From Microscilla marina ATCC 23134 (GTDB lineage: Bacteria; Bacteroidota; Bacteroidia; Cytophagales; Microscillaceae): a stretch of 64,000 nucleotides of DNA. The position numbers and the translations under genes are program-made. Numbering within the stretch: the first letter of the stretch is position 1; each line of letters begins with the position of its first letter. Below, one piece after another: positions 17,943 through 27,601 of this stretch. The stretch covers positions 235,068 to 299,067 of the forward strand of contig NZ_AAWS01000005.1 of NCBI RefSeq assembly GCF_000169175.1, in the 5' to 3' direction. The notes under the pieces are model-generated. The model ran no database searches. It saw nothing but the letters and a program-made list of their open reading frames with translations, and was not told the origin of the DNA.

Positions 17943-19933
17943 ATGAAGCAAAATACCCAAGCCTTTATGCTGTTTTTGTTGGCAGCATTCTTTACTATAA
18001 CATTGCCCAACCAAACCCAGGCGCAATATTCTACTAAAAACAAAAAAGCAATTAAATATTATCAAAAAGCCAGAGAAAACCTCAAACGACGAAAGTACGA
18101 CGAAGGACTAGCCTACCTGGAGAAGGCAGTAAAAAAAGATCCTAAATTTCTGGAGGCGCATTACCAGTTAGCATCATTATATACCCGTATTTTTTTTAAT
18201 GAGCCAGGCGCCGGCGAAAAAGTAATGAACCACTACCAGCAGATAGTTACCGCTGATCCTGGCAATAAAAGGTATATTCATTTGAACGTGACCTTGGGTG
18301 AGCAACATCTAAAAAACGGGAAGTATGACCTTGCCCGTGCTTCGGTAAGTCGTTACCTTGATGCCAAAATAAAATCGCCGCGGATGAACAAAAAAGCGCA
18401 AGATATTATTGCCACCTGCGACTATGCTGCCAAAGGGATGCAAACCCCCTTGCCTTTTCGTCCTACTCCATTGACCCCTCCTTTGAATACACTTTATTAC
18501 CAGTACTTTCCGGTATTGACTGCCGATCAAAATACCTTGATTTTTACTGGCGTAAAAAATCAGCCCAGCCGTAGGGTGGCTCCTGACGAAAGTATGTATG
18601 TGAGCTACAAAAAGAATGGACAATGGACAACCCCTGAATCTATTTCTGATAAAATTAATACTATAGATAACGAAGGTACCTGTAGTATTTCGGCAGATGG
18701 AAAAGTGTTGGTATATACTGTATGCGAAAACCGACGCCGAGGCACCCGACGAGGAGTGATTGGTATTTGTGACTTGTTTATCTCGGTGAAGGTAGGGGGC
18801 AAGTGGAGCGAGCCAAAAAACCTGGGGCCTAATATAAATACGCGTGCCTGGGAGTCGCAACCTTCTTTATCAGCAGATGGTAAAACCTTGTATTTTGCCT
18901 CGAAGCGTGGTGGAGGAAAAGGTGGTATAGATATATGGGTAAGCAAAATGGGTGAAGATGGTAAGTGGCAACCTGCCAAAAACCTCGATGAAAGAGTAAA
19001 CACCCCGCGCGACGAAGTTTCGCCTTTTATTCACGTCAATGGGCGTACCCTTTACTTTAGCTCTGAAGGGCACCAGGGGTATGGGGGCAAAGACTTGTTT
19101 TCGGTTGACTTGTTTTCGCTTGCCAAAGAAAAATCTAAAAATCTGGGGTACCCTATCAACGACTATCGCGATCAGGTAGGGCTGTTTATTACCACCGATG
19201 GTAAAAAAGGATATTATACCCAGGAAGAGGTAGTGAATGGACGTATGGCTACAAGCAAGCTTGCCACGTTTGACATGCCTGACCAAATTAAACCTAAGAT
19301 TACCAGTAATTATGTGCAAGGCTATGTATACGATGCCAAAACCAAGAAAAAACTACAGGCAACCATTGAGCTTAAGGATGTAAACACGGCTCAGTTGCAA
19401 ACCTCGGTAAGTTCTGACCCTCAAAACGGTTCATACCTGATTGTGCTCAACAACGGGGCAGAATATGCATTGGAGGTGAAGCGTAAAGGGTATGCATTTA
19501 AAAGTATGAAGTTTAACTACGCTAAAGGCAAAGATCAAAACCGCTTGAAATCAATATTCCACTCGACCCGATTGGAGCCGGTGTGGTTTTTACTTTAAAT
19601 AATGTGTTTTTTGAATACAATAAATACGCCTTGAAAGACAAGTCTAAAGTAGAGTTAGACAACCTGGTGAAGTTTCTCAAAGAAAACCCGGAAATTAGTG
19701 GCGAAATATCAGGGCATACCGACAATATTGGCGATAAAGCCCGTAATAGAGAGCTTTCACAACAACGTGCCAACTCGGTACGCGATTACTTGGTATCGCA
19801 CGGGGTTGATGCCTCTCGTTTGGTATACAAGGGGTATGGCGACAGCAAACCGGCCGCCACCAACGATACAGAAGAAGGACGGGCTAAAAACCGACGTATT
19901 GAGTTTAAGATTCTGAAATTATCGAAAAAATAG
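17943..19933 (+). pseudogene. PorE-like TPR / PD40 beta-propeller / OmpA-domain protein, interrupted by a single-base frameshift
   Basis: The first frame (ATG 17943 to stop 19598) gives a signal peptide ending TQAQ, a TPR region (about 35-120), a PD40-type beta-propeller (about 180-430: FTGVKNQPS, SADGKVLVYT, SADGKTLYFASKRGGGKGG) and a carboxypeptidase-regulatory-like domain starting YVQGYVYDAKTKKK. Near 19550 the expected continuation EINIPLDPIGAGVVFTL lies in another frame and runs to 19933 as a complete OmpA-like domain (NVFFEYNKYALKD, GHTDNIGD, NRRIEFKIL). One base appears to be missing around CGCTTGAAATC. The domain order equals that of PorE, which links the T9SS apparatus to peptidoglycan in Porphyromonas. 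It may be a sequencing error or a real lesion. Confidence 0.8.
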
Positions 19934-19963
19934 TGCGCTAAAATAGTGCATTGCATAGTATGG

Positions 19964-19988
19964 GGCAGCCTTTTGAGGTTGCCTTTTT
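19964..19988 (+). terminator. Terminator after the OmpA-domain gene
   Basis: GGCAGCC TTTTGA GGTTGCC followed by TTTTT, 30 bp past the OmpA stop. Confidence 0.7.
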
Positions 19989-20095
19989 AGTTTACTGAAT
20001 AAGCGACCAAATCGAGGGAGAAAACTTTGAGTTGCCAAGCCCTGTTTTGGACTAAGAAAAAAGCTTGCCCTGAATGATCAAGAATAAATTTCGGT

Positions 20096-20103
20096 TACAT
20101 TTG
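20096..20103 (+). promoter_or_regulatory. TAnnTTTG promoter box upstream of the RND exporter
   Basis: TACATTTG lies 41 bp before the TTG start of the exporter. No good -33 element at 19-21 bp, so this is tentative. Confidence 0.4.
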
Positions 20104-20143
20104 TATTACAGGAAACATTGGACATCATATACTTAGAATTGTT

Positions 20144-22429
20144 TTGAAGATTATTATAAAGGATTATCGCAGGGCGAGTATTATTACACTTACCCTGGTA
20201 GCCATTGTCTGTGGTTATTTGGGGTATCGTGCCATTTCTCTTAAGTTTAATTATGATTTTGAAGCTTTTTATCCAGTCAATGATCCTGATGCGGATTACT
20301 ATATGAAGCATCGGGCAAAGTATGGCAATGCCAACGACTTTGTGTTGATTGGCATTGTAAACAGTACAGGGATTTTTGAACTATCTTTTCTTACCAAAGT
20401 AAAAGCATTGACCGATTCGCTTAAAAAAGTAAGGCATGTACAAACGGTGACCTCACCTACCAATGTGTTTTCTTACCAGCGTGCTCCTATGATGGGAGCT
20501 CCCGTCAAACGCCCGTATTTGCATTACCAAAAACCTCAATACTACAAAGCCGATTCAATCCGGATTTATCAAACCCCTGAGTTAGTCCATCATTATTTTG
20601 CCAAAAACGGCCAATCAGTCAATGTATATGTACGTCATACCGGCTTGTTGCCTCAAAAAGATTGTTTTGTGCTGGCACAAGAAATCAAGCGCCTGGTGGC
20701 AAATGCCCAGTTTGAAAGGTATCACCTGGCGGGCAGGTGCATTGGTCAATCATTTTATGTGAAATTGTTGCGTAAAGAAGTGATATTGTTTGTGGGATCT
20801 TCTTTCCTCCTTATTTTAGTAGTATTGGTGCTTACCTTTAGGTCGGTGTGGGGGGTATTGTTGCCGTTGGCTGTAGTGGCAGCATCTATTGTGGGCACGT
20901 TGGGTATTATGACAGAAACCAACAAAGCCATGGATTTGATACTGAACGCCATGCCTACCATTTTGTTAGTCATTGGTTTGTCTAATGTAATACACTTGCT
21001 TTCCAAATATTTAGAAGAATTGCGCAGAGGTGCTACCAAAATGGAAGCCATCAAAACCGCCTATTATCAAATTGGACTCGCCACTTTTCTTACCACCCTT
21101 ACTACTGGTGTGGGTTTTATGTCGCTTGCCAGTGCCAATGTAATGGCCATTGTAGAGTTTGGGGTGTATTGTACTGTGGGCTTGTTTTTGTCTTTTTTGC
21201 TTACTTATACTTTGTTGCCTGCGGTGTTGGTATTGATGAAAGCCCCTAAGTCTACCCATAACCAACGAAGCTACCGTTTTTGGAAGCGTACCTTGCAGGG
21301 CTGGTTGCACTGGGTATACCGTTATCCAAAAACTATAGTAGGCATTACCTGTGCGATGGCATTGGTAAGTATAGCCGGGCTAATACGTATAGAGGAAAAC
21401 TCTTATATGATGGAAGACCTCAGCAGTGATAGCCCCATCAAAAGAGATTTTCAGTTTTTTGAGCAAGAATATTCAGGTACCCGCCCCTTTGAAATTGCCC
21501 TTGAGATTACCGATTCGGCTAAAAAAATGCTCGACTTTGAAGTATTGAAGACTTTGGAAGAAATAGAGCAACAAGCCCAAAAAATATTTAAACTAGGGCA
21601 TATTTGGTCACCACTTGCCTTGGTCAAAAACGCCCACCGTTCGTTGAGCGGCAATAGCCAAAGTGCCTATAGCCTGCCCAAAGATCAAGACCGTTTTGCC
21701 CAAATTATCAAAGTGTTATATAAACACCGTAAGTTGGGCTCGGTGCAAACCATTATGCAGCCTAGTCAAAAAGAAGCGCGGATTCATAGCCGTATGCAAG
21801 ATGTAGGCAGTAAGCGTTTTAAAGCAATGAGTGCCCAAATGGTGCAGTTTATGGAACAACACCCCAGCAAAAGTTGGTTAAAGTATAAAATTACTGGATC
21901 GGTAGTGTTAATGGACAAAAACAACAACAACTTGTTTTATAACCTTTGGCAAAGCCTTCTCATTGCTTTTGTGGTCATTGGTAGCATCATTGGTTTTTTG
22001 TATAAATCATTCAAATTTGTGTTGGTAAGCCTCATTGCCAATATATTACCCCTACTAGTCATTGCTGGCATTATGGGGTATGCCGGGCTTAGCCTTAAAC
22101 TGTCTACCACTATAGTATTTACCATTGCTTTTGGCATAGCTGTAGATGATACGATTCATTTTTTGAGCAAATTGCGCATTGAGTTGAACAAAGGCACCAG
22201 CTTGTTGTATGCCATCAAGTCTACCTATTTTTCGGCAGGAAAAGCCATTGTACTTACCTCATTGGTGTTGTGTGGAGGGTTTCTTATTTTGGCAATGTCA
22301 TCGTTTTTGGGAACATTTTACCTGGGGTTACTTGTAAGCATTACCTTGTTAATGGCAGTAATTTCTGACTTGTTTTTGTTGCCTGCGTTGTTGATTTTAA
22401 CTGCCCCTTCAAGTAATAAAAAAAAGTGA
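20144..22429 (+). CDS. RND-superfamily (MMPL/Patched-like) exporter
   Basis: A 761-residue inner-membrane transporter. It begins with TM1 (about 10-30), a periplasmic domain to about 205 and a cluster of five helices (about 210-370). TM7 is near 395-415, then comes a second periplasmic domain, and five C-terminal helices (about 610-755). The duplicated 1+5 helix plan is the RND signature. AFGIAVDDTIHFLSK in the second half is the conserved TM motif with the acidic pair used for proton coupling. The start is a TTG; no in-frame ATG precedes TM1. The family exports lipids, hopanoids or drugs, and the substrate here is unknown. No membrane-fusion partner is adjacent. Confidence 0.88.
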   Translation: MKIIIKDYRRASIITLTLVAIVCGYLGYRAISLKFNYDFEAFYPVNDPDADYYMKHRAKYGNANDFVLIGIVNSTGIFELSFLTKVKALTDSLKKVRHVQTVTSPTNVFSYQRAPMMGAPVKRPYLHYQKPQYYKADSIRIYQTPELVHHYFAKNGQSVNVYVRHTGLLPQKDCFVLAQEIKRLVANAQFERYHLAGRCIGQSFYVKLLRKEVILFVGSSFLLILVVLVLTFRSVWGVLLPLAVVAASIVGTLGIMTETNKAMDLILNAMPTILLVIGLSNVIHLLSKYLEELRRGATKMEAIKTAYYQIGLATFLTTLTTGVGFMSLASANVMAIVEFGVYCTVGLFLSFLLTYTLLPAVLVLMKAPKSTHNQRSYRFWKRTLQGWLHWVYRYPKTIVGITCAMALVSIAGLIRIEENSYMMEDLSSDSPIKRDFQFFEQEYSGTRPFEIALEITDSAKKMLDFEVLKTLEEIEQQAQKIFKLGHIWSPLALVKNAHRSLSGNSQSAYSLPKDQDRFAQIIKVLYKHRKLGSVQTIMQPSQKEARIHSRMQDVGSKRFKAMSAQMVQFMEQHPSKSWLKYKITGSVVLMDKNNNNLFYNLWQSLLIAFVVIGSIIGFLYKSFKFVLVSLIANILPLLVIAGIMGYAGLSLKLSTTIVFTIAFGIAVDDTIHFLSKLRIELNKGTSLLYAIKSTYFSAGKAIVLTSLVLCGGFLILAMSSFLGTFYLGLLVSITLLMAVISDLFLLPALLILTAPSSNKKK

Positions 22430-22478
22430 TGCATTGCAATAATTGAGGTGGCATGAAGTTTTTATCGGATTTGTACAA

Positions 22479-23660
22479 TCAACCAGTCCACAAGGTATAC
22501 TCATTGTCACCTTTATAGCCTACCAAAAAGATGCTACAACCTAATAAGCTAAAACAAGCCGACACCAAAAATGCCCATTGACTACTCCATTGTGTCCATA
22601 TAGCCCCCATCAGTAGCGAGGCTGGCAACAAAGCTATGCCCAGCCCGGTATTGAACAAGCCATAGGCGGTAGCCCGAAGGTGATCGGGTACCAGATCGGC
22701 GATATAGGCTTTAAAAATGCCTTTAGATAAGCCATAATAAATGCCGTAAGCCCCAAAGAGTGTCCAAATCATCCATTGCGCCTGAGCAAAAGCAAATAAG
22801 GCATATAGCCCGGCGTAATACAGAAACGATAAAGCAATAAGGGGTTTGCGTCCTACCTTGTCCGACAAATTGCCCAATACAGGAGCCGCCAACGTGCATA
22901 CAAGGTTGTAAAGTGTCCAGAGTAATACTATAGCAGTGGTAGAAAAGTGCACCTCTTGTGCCTTAAGAATGAGGAAAGCATTGGAAGAGTTACCCAGAGT
23001 AAACAGCATACAAGCGATCCAGAAAAGCATAAAACTGCGATTGCCTAACAAAGCCCTTGTTTGTTTTTGGGCGGGCTGTTTGGGCTGATGAATTTTTACC
23101 TCTTTTACCCAAAAAACCAGCCCTATGGCAATAACACCTGGCACTATTGAAAGCAGAAATACCAGGCGCATGTTGTTGAGCGATAAACTAAGAATGAGTA
23201 AGGCAATGAGTGGCCCAAGCAGAGCTCCGGTGCGGTCAAGAGCTAAATGCCAGCCAAATGCTTTGCCTCGTTGGGTTTTATCTACCGAACCTGCAATCAA
23301 GGCATCACGAGGAGGGTTACGGACTGCTTTTCCTACCCGATCGGCAAAGCGTACCCCTAATACATGTGACCACACGCTTGCCCCATACAAGAAGGGTTTG
23401 GACAGGTTGGATAAGCCATAGCCCAATAATACAAATATTTTACGCTTTTGCCACAAGTCAGACAGCCTTCCGGCAAATGTTTTACACAAAGCCGCAGTGG
23501 TTTCTGCAATGCCCTCTATCAACCCTATGAGCACCACAGTAGCTCCTAAACTTTTGAGAAAAGGGGCAAGCAAAGGGTACACCATTTGGCTGGAAATATC
23601 GGAAAACAATGATACAAACCCCAGCAAGATCACATTGTGGGGCAGGCTGTTTTTTTTCAT
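22479..23660 (-). CDS. MFS transporter
   Basis: A 393-residue, 12-helix major facilitator. FADRVGKAVRNPPRDALIAGS between TM4 and TM5, and GNLSDKVGRKPLIALS between TM8 and TM9, are the loop motifs. RNPPRDALIA is typical of a group of uncharacterised Bacteroidota/proteobacterial MFS proteins. Substrate unknown. It converges with the RND gene. The next minus-strand gene upstream, an L,D-transpeptidase, ends 48 bp away, so co-transcription with it is possible. Confidence 0.88.
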   Translation of the reverse strand: MKKNSLPHNVILLGFVSLFSDISSQMVYPLLAPFLKSLGATVVLIGLIEGIAETTAALCKTFAGRLSDLWQKRKIFVLLGYGLSNLSKPFLYGASVWSHVLGVRFADRVGKAVRNPPRDALIAGSVDKTQRGKAFGWHLALDRTGALLGPLIALLILSLSLNNMRLVFLLSIVPGVIAIGLVFWVKEVKIHQPKQPAQKQTRALLGNRSFMLFWIACMLFTLGNSSNAFLILKAQEVHFSTTAIVLLWTLYNLVCTLAAPVLGNLSDKVGRKPLIALSFLYYAGLYALFAFAQAQWMIWTLFGAYGIYYGLSKGIFKAYIADLVPDHLRATAYGLFNTGLGIALLPASLLMGAIWTQWSSQWAFLVSACFSLLGCSIFLVGYKGDNEYTLWTG

Positions 23661-23708
23661 ATTGATTGGTTGCGCAACCTTGATAAATAGGCTTGCTGCT
23701 CTAAAAAA

Positions 23709-24599
23709 TTACTTCGTTTTGACTATGTACTTGCCGCTTTTTGCAAAAATAATAGTGGGAAGCTCCTTAGTGTTTTCGAAGTATTCATAACCTTTTTTCA
23801 GGCTTGCCCAAAACTCCACCAAGTTTTCTTGTGCTTTGTATTGTTCTTTGAGCTTATCAAACCCGGCGTTGTCAAGACGGGCAGGAAATATATTGACTGG
23901 GATTTTTTTTTGACCACGGGCTTTTGCTTCTACTGCAAATACATACAGTTCGCGGATGTTGTTATCAGTAATGGGAATACACCCCACGGTTACACAGTCG
24001 CCGTGCAGAAAAATATCGCCCCCTAGCCCGGTAGTGTCTCCCAGTACTTTGTCGGAGCGGTTAGGGTAATTAAGCCCCAGCGATAAATGAAATTTGCTGA
24101 CTGGGTTAAAGCGGTTGATATGGTAAAAACCTTCTGGAATTTGCTTATCACCATCTTTGCGTTTGGGACCCAGTTCGCCCGATGACTCACAAAATTTATA
24201 AGTTCTTACAAGTTTAAAGGGCTTTGTACCTTTTTGCCTTGCCCAAACTTCTACTTCCCGCTCTAGTTTTACAGCCCTGATAAAAAGCTCAATGTCAAGT
24301 GTTTGAATATCTTGTTGCTTGAGCAAACCTTTGACTATAGCCAGCTTTTTGCGATAAGCCAGCTTTACCCGGTCATAAGTCATTTGCTGTACTTTAAAGG
24401 GTAGTACAGAATCACTGGGGGTACTGTTTGTCGAGGCCGTTTCCAGGCTTGTTTCGCTTTTTTTATGAGTAGTATTTTTTTTATCTTTCATAGATGGTTT
24501 TTTAGTCACTTTGTTAGGACGTTTACGGGTACAGTACCCGATAGAAAAAAATATACCTACCAGCAACACAAATAATATAATAAGAGATGATACCTTCAT
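23709..24599 (-). CDS. L,D-transpeptidase (YkuD/ErfK family) with N-terminal membrane anchor
   Basis: A 296-residue protein. Residues 5-21 are a hydrophobic anchor or signal, followed by a Lys/Ser/Thr-rich linker to about 65. The C-terminal part holds the YkuD active-site motif: H199 (FLHGDC) and C207 (VTVGCIPI), the nucleophile that forms the acyl-enzyme. Upstream, GPKRKDGDKQIPEGFYHINRFNP matches the COG3034 subgroup. Such enzymes make 3-3 crosslinks or attach proteins to peptidoglycan in the periplasm. An extra cysteine at 202 inside the motif is also seen in this subgroup. Gene order suggests possible co-transcription with the MFS gene downstream. Confidence 0.88.
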   Translation of the reverse strand: MKVSSLIILFVLLVGIFFSIGYCTRKRPNKVTKKPSMKDKKNTTHKKSETSLETASTNSTPSDSVLPFKVQQMTYDRVKLAYRKKLAIVKGLLKQQDIQTLDIELFIRAVKLEREVEVWARQKGTKPFKLVRTYKFCESSGELGPKRKDGDKQIPEGFYHINRFNPVSKFHLSLGLNYPNRSDKVLGDTTGLGGDIFLHGDCVTVGCIPITDNNIRELYVFAVEAKARGQKKIPVNIFPARLDNAGFDKLKEQYKAQENLVEFWASLKKGYEYFENTKELPTIIFAKSGKYIVKTK

Positions 24600-24764
24600 T
24601 GTTGTCTAAAAAAGGGTAATATACTTAAACAAAAATGGTTTTGAGGATGGATTTTGACTAATTGTCTGAATACCAACATTAATCAACCAAAGCTACAGCT
24701 TTGCTGTGCTCAGCTTCAGCTAATCCTGTAAATCCTAAAATCACTTTAATCCTAGTATAAATTG

Positions 24765-24968
24765 TTAGGAGAATACTTTATATAGGGGTTGTTTGGAACC
24801 CAATCGCTGCCTACACGTAATGAAACAAACAGCAATGGCGGCAATGATACAAAAAAAAGCGTTGCTATTCAACGTTGCTATTTTAGAACATAGAGGTGTA
24901 GCTGTAAAAAAAATAAATGCACAAAATATAACTAAATATAGATAAAGTACTAATAACACGCTCTGCAT
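24765..24968 (-). CDS. Doubtful small membrane protein
   Basis: A 67-residue frame with two apparent transmembrane segments (LLVLYLYLVIFCAFIFF and FFCIIAAIAVCFI) and a short charged tail. Nothing recognised. It fills the gap between two divergent genes and its codon use is AT-driven, so it may be random. Kept because the two-helix pattern is coherent. Confidence 0.25.
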   Translation of the reverse strand: MQSVLLVLYLYLVIFCAFIFFTATPLCSKIATLNSNAFFCIIAAIAVCFITCRQRLGSKQPLYKVFS

Positions 24969-25015
24969 TGTACTTTATTTAGAATTAGCAAGTTAAGTGT
25001 TTAGATATTGCAGGA

Positions 25016-25023
25016 TAATTTTG
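25016..25023 (+). promoter_or_regulatory. TAnnTTTG promoter box for the Nudix gene
   Basis: TAATTTTG about 100 bp before the start codon fits the Bacteroidota -7 consensus. The -33 side is weak. Confidence 0.35.
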
Positions 25024-25125
25024 TATTATTGTAATACTGCCTACACCTATATTATGCCTAATTTGTAGGCTTTTATTAATAGGAATATTCTCATGAGGTA
25101 TTATTGGAAAGAAGTCTGAAAAGTT

Positions 25126-25794
25126 ATGTCAAAAGATGTTTACCCAAAATTACAATCACAACTTAAAACCCGACTGGCTTCAGAGTTGCCAGGTATAACC
25201 GCCCAGGCTAGAATGGCGCCTCCCGAACGTTTTCCAAAAGATAAAAAAGACCCCTACCAAACCAACGCTGCTACTCGTGTAGGTTGCGTGCTCATTTTGT
25301 TGTATCCTGACGAAAAACAAAAAATTCATTTTCCTTTGATTGTTCGCCCCAAGTATGAAGGAGTACATAGCGGGCAAGTAGCTTTTCCGGGGGGCAAACA
25401 AGACCCCGAAGATGAAGACTTTATAGCTACCGCCTTGCGCGAAACCCTCGAGGAAATAGGTGTAGAAGTAAGCCGCGCCCAGGTGTTGGGCAGACTGAGT
25501 AAGCTATACATTCCCCCCAGCAATTTTTTGGTGTATCCCATTGTAGCAGCCATTCCTCATGAACCTCGCTTTGTACCCAGCCCCCGCGAAGTGGATCGTA
25601 TGTTGTTGGTAGATTTGTTGAGCATGTTGGGTGATGCCAAACGAGAAATAAAAGAAGTAATGTGGCAGGGAACCAAAGTACAATTACCTTATTATAACAT
25701 TGAAGGCAATACGGTATGGGGAGCTACTGCAATGATTTTGGGTGAGTTTATGACCATTATCGAGGAGTTAGAACTCTCACCAATGTTGGATTGA
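25126..25794 (+). CDS. Nudix hydrolase, CoA pyrophosphatase-like
   Basis: A 222-residue protein. The Nudix box reads GGKQDPEDEDFIATALRETL followed by EEIGVE, matching GX5EX7REUXEEXGU, which binds the Mg2+ ions. Just before it, HSGQVAFPGGK is the hallmark of the CoA pyrophosphatase (NudL/Pcd1) subgroup. These enzymes split CoA or oxidised CoA into 4'-phosphopantetheine and 3',5'-ADP. The length is in range. Lone gene ending at a bidirectional hairpin. Confidence 0.88.
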   Translation: MSKDVYPKLQSQLKTRLASELPGITAQARMAPPERFPKDKKDPYQTNAATRVGCVLILLYPDEKQKIHFPLIVRPKYEGVHSGQVAFPGGKQDPEDEDFIATALRETLEEIGVEVSRAQVLGRLSKLYIPPSNFLVYPIVAAIPHEPRFVPSPREVDRMLLVDLLSMLGDAKREIKEVMWQGTKVQLPYYNIEGNTVWGATAMILGEFMTIIEELELSPMLD

Positions 25795-25817
25795 TCATTC
25801 ATAGATATTTATAAATT

Positions 25818-25854
25818 AAAAAAGGTGAGATATTTTAACGTCTCACCTTTTTTT
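25818..25854. terminator. Bidirectional terminator
   Basis: AAAAAAGGTGAGA / TCTCACCTTTTTT stem with a 10-base loop between the convergent Nudix and citrate synthase genes. Confidence 0.85.
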
Positions 25855-25882
25855 GATATATGTATGTAAATTTTGAATCTAT

Positions 25883-27217
25883 TTACTTTCTGCGCTTGAT
25901 GCGGGCAATGTTGATCAAGTCAGTGGCACTACCTCTGTCTTCTAGTTTTACAAAGTCACGCGCTGTAGACCCAGTATAAATCTGACGGGGACGGCTAATG
26001 GGTTGTTGTGCTTCACGCATTTCTTTCCATTGAGCAATCCAACCTGGCAGGCGACCCAAAGTAAACATTACTGTAAACATATCAATTGGGAAACCTAACG
26101 CACGATAGATAATACCAGAGTAGAAATCAACATTAGGATATAGTTTTCTTTCTACGAAGTAATCGTCATTTAAGGCAGTTTCTTCTAGTTTCTTGGCAAT
26201 TTCTAAGGTGGGGTCTTTAATACCTAACTTGTTCAACACCTTATCGCAAGACTTTTTGATGATTCGGGCACGTGGGTCAAAGTTTTTGTATACCCGGTGT
26301 CCAAAACCCATCAAACGGAAAGTATCGTTTTTGTCTTTAGCTTTTTCGATGTATTTTTTCACATCACCACCATCTTGATGGATTTTATCCAACATTTCAA
26401 TCACTTGTTGGTTGGCACCTCCATGCAAAGGTCCCCACAAAGCGCTGATACCTGCCGAAACAGAAGAGTACAAGCTGGCTTGTGATGAACCTACCAGGCG
26501 TACTGCAGAAGTAGAGCAGTTTTGTTCGTGATCGGCGTGCAAGATCAATAGCTTGTTAAGGGCTTCTTCTACATCAGGATCAATCTCATACTCATAAGTA
26601 GGCAAGGCAAACATCATCTGCATGAAGTTTTGCACATAGTTTAACTTGTTGCGTGGGTAGTTTACCGGGTGGCCATTAGAGTTTTTGTAAGACCAGGCTG
26701 CTAAAGTTGGGAACTTGGCAAGCAAACGAATAATGGTAAGGTTTACCAGGTCTGGAGTACGGTGTGGATCAATAGACTCTGGATAAAATGAAGCCAATGA
26801 AGAAGCAAGCGAGGCCATTACCCCCATAGGGTGGGCATTTACCGGGAAACCGGCGAAAATTTTCTTTACACCTTCGTTTACAAGGGTTCGGCGGGTAATT
26901 TCTGAAGTAAAATGGTTGAGCTCTTCAGGGTTAGGTAAGTTTCCGTATATCAAAAGGTAGGCTACTTCCAAAAAGCTGGCATGTTCAGCCAAATCTTCAA
27001 TGGCGTATCCACGATAACGCAATACTCCTGCTTCACCATTAAGAAATGTAATACCACTGGTGGTTGCTCCAGTGTTTTTAAATCCTGAATCAAGCGTTAC
27101 CAAGCCCGTTTGTGCACGTAATTTGGTAATATCAACTGATTTTTCTCCTTCACTTCCTTCATACACAGGGAGTTTATAAGTTTTACCGTCAATGGTAAGT
27201 TCAGCAAAATTTGACAT
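25883..27217 (-). CDS. gltA: Citrate synthase
   Basis: A 444-residue enzyme condensing acetyl-CoA and oxaloacetate to citrate at the entry of the TCA cycle. The family signatures are clear: LLILHADHEQNCSTSAVRLVGSS, LWGPLHGGANQQVIEML with one active-site histidine, and GFGHRVYKNFDPRARI with the second histidine and the neighbouring conserved residues. A later RALGFPIDMFTVMFTLGRLPGW segment also fits. The N-terminal extension (first 50 residues, beta-rich) is of the Gram-negative type II, NADH-sensitive form. It is monocistronic. Confidence 0.97.
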   Translation of the reverse strand: MSNFAELTIDGKTYKLPVYEGSEGEKSVDITKLRAQTGLVTLDSGFKNTGATTSGITFLNGEAGVLRYRGYAIEDLAEHASFLEVAYLLIYGNLPNPEELNHFTSEITRRTLVNEGVKKIFAGFPVNAHPMGVMASLASSLASFYPESIDPHRTPDLVNLTIIRLLAKFPTLAAWSYKNSNGHPVNYPRNKLNYVQNFMQMMFALPTYEYEIDPDVEEALNKLLILHADHEQNCSTSAVRLVGSSQASLYSSVSAGISALWGPLHGGANQQVIEMLDKIHQDGGDVKKYIEKAKDKNDTFRLMGFGHRVYKNFDPRARIIKKSCDKVLNKLGIKDPTLEIAKKLEETALNDDYFVERKLYPNVDFYSGIIYRALGFPIDMFTVMFTLGRLPGWIAQWKEMREAQQPISRPRQIYTGSTARDFVKLEDRGSATDLINIARIKRRK

Positions 27218-27601
27218 ATATATATGTGATTGTTTGAAGATTACTACTGATATGTATTTATTTTTCTAATTCAAGTTTGTTAATATCTCTTTGGGGTTTT
27301 ATATGCTTGTTTAGCAACCCAAAGAGCTAAATATTTCGCATAAAATAGACTAGCGAATATATATAAAAAAAACAGATTTCAAAAACTTAACATTTGCGAA
27401 ATTTCGCTTTGAGCTAAACTTTTTATTTTACTGATTGAAATTTGTACTTAATAATTTAAAAATGAGAGTTTGTTGATACTTTACTCAGCAATGCATAACT
27501 AAAAACGTGTGATTTTGTTGTCAAAAGCATTATATTTTTGTTAAATAACTCAAGTTGCCCAGTTGCGCTAAATATTAATTCCAAATCACTTGTAAAAACC
27601 G
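27218..27601. other. AT-rich intergenic stretch upstream of gltA
   Basis: About 380 bp with no gene seen. It contains the gltA upstream region and the 3' flank of the Crp-family gene. No clear terminator or TAnnTTTG box was identified. Confidence 0.4.

Larger units (their letters stand above)
24600..25125. other. Divergent intergenic region
   Basis: Contains only a doubtful 67-residue minus-strand frame (24765-24968) and the promoter-like box at 25016-25023. The stretch 24670-24720 has a local palindromic look (TACAGCTTTGCTGTGCTCAG). Confidence 0.4.

Noticed and set aside
18309..19319. Minus-strand frames opposite the PorE-like gene
   Set aside because: Shadow frames of a plus-strand gene with clear TPR and propeller motifs.
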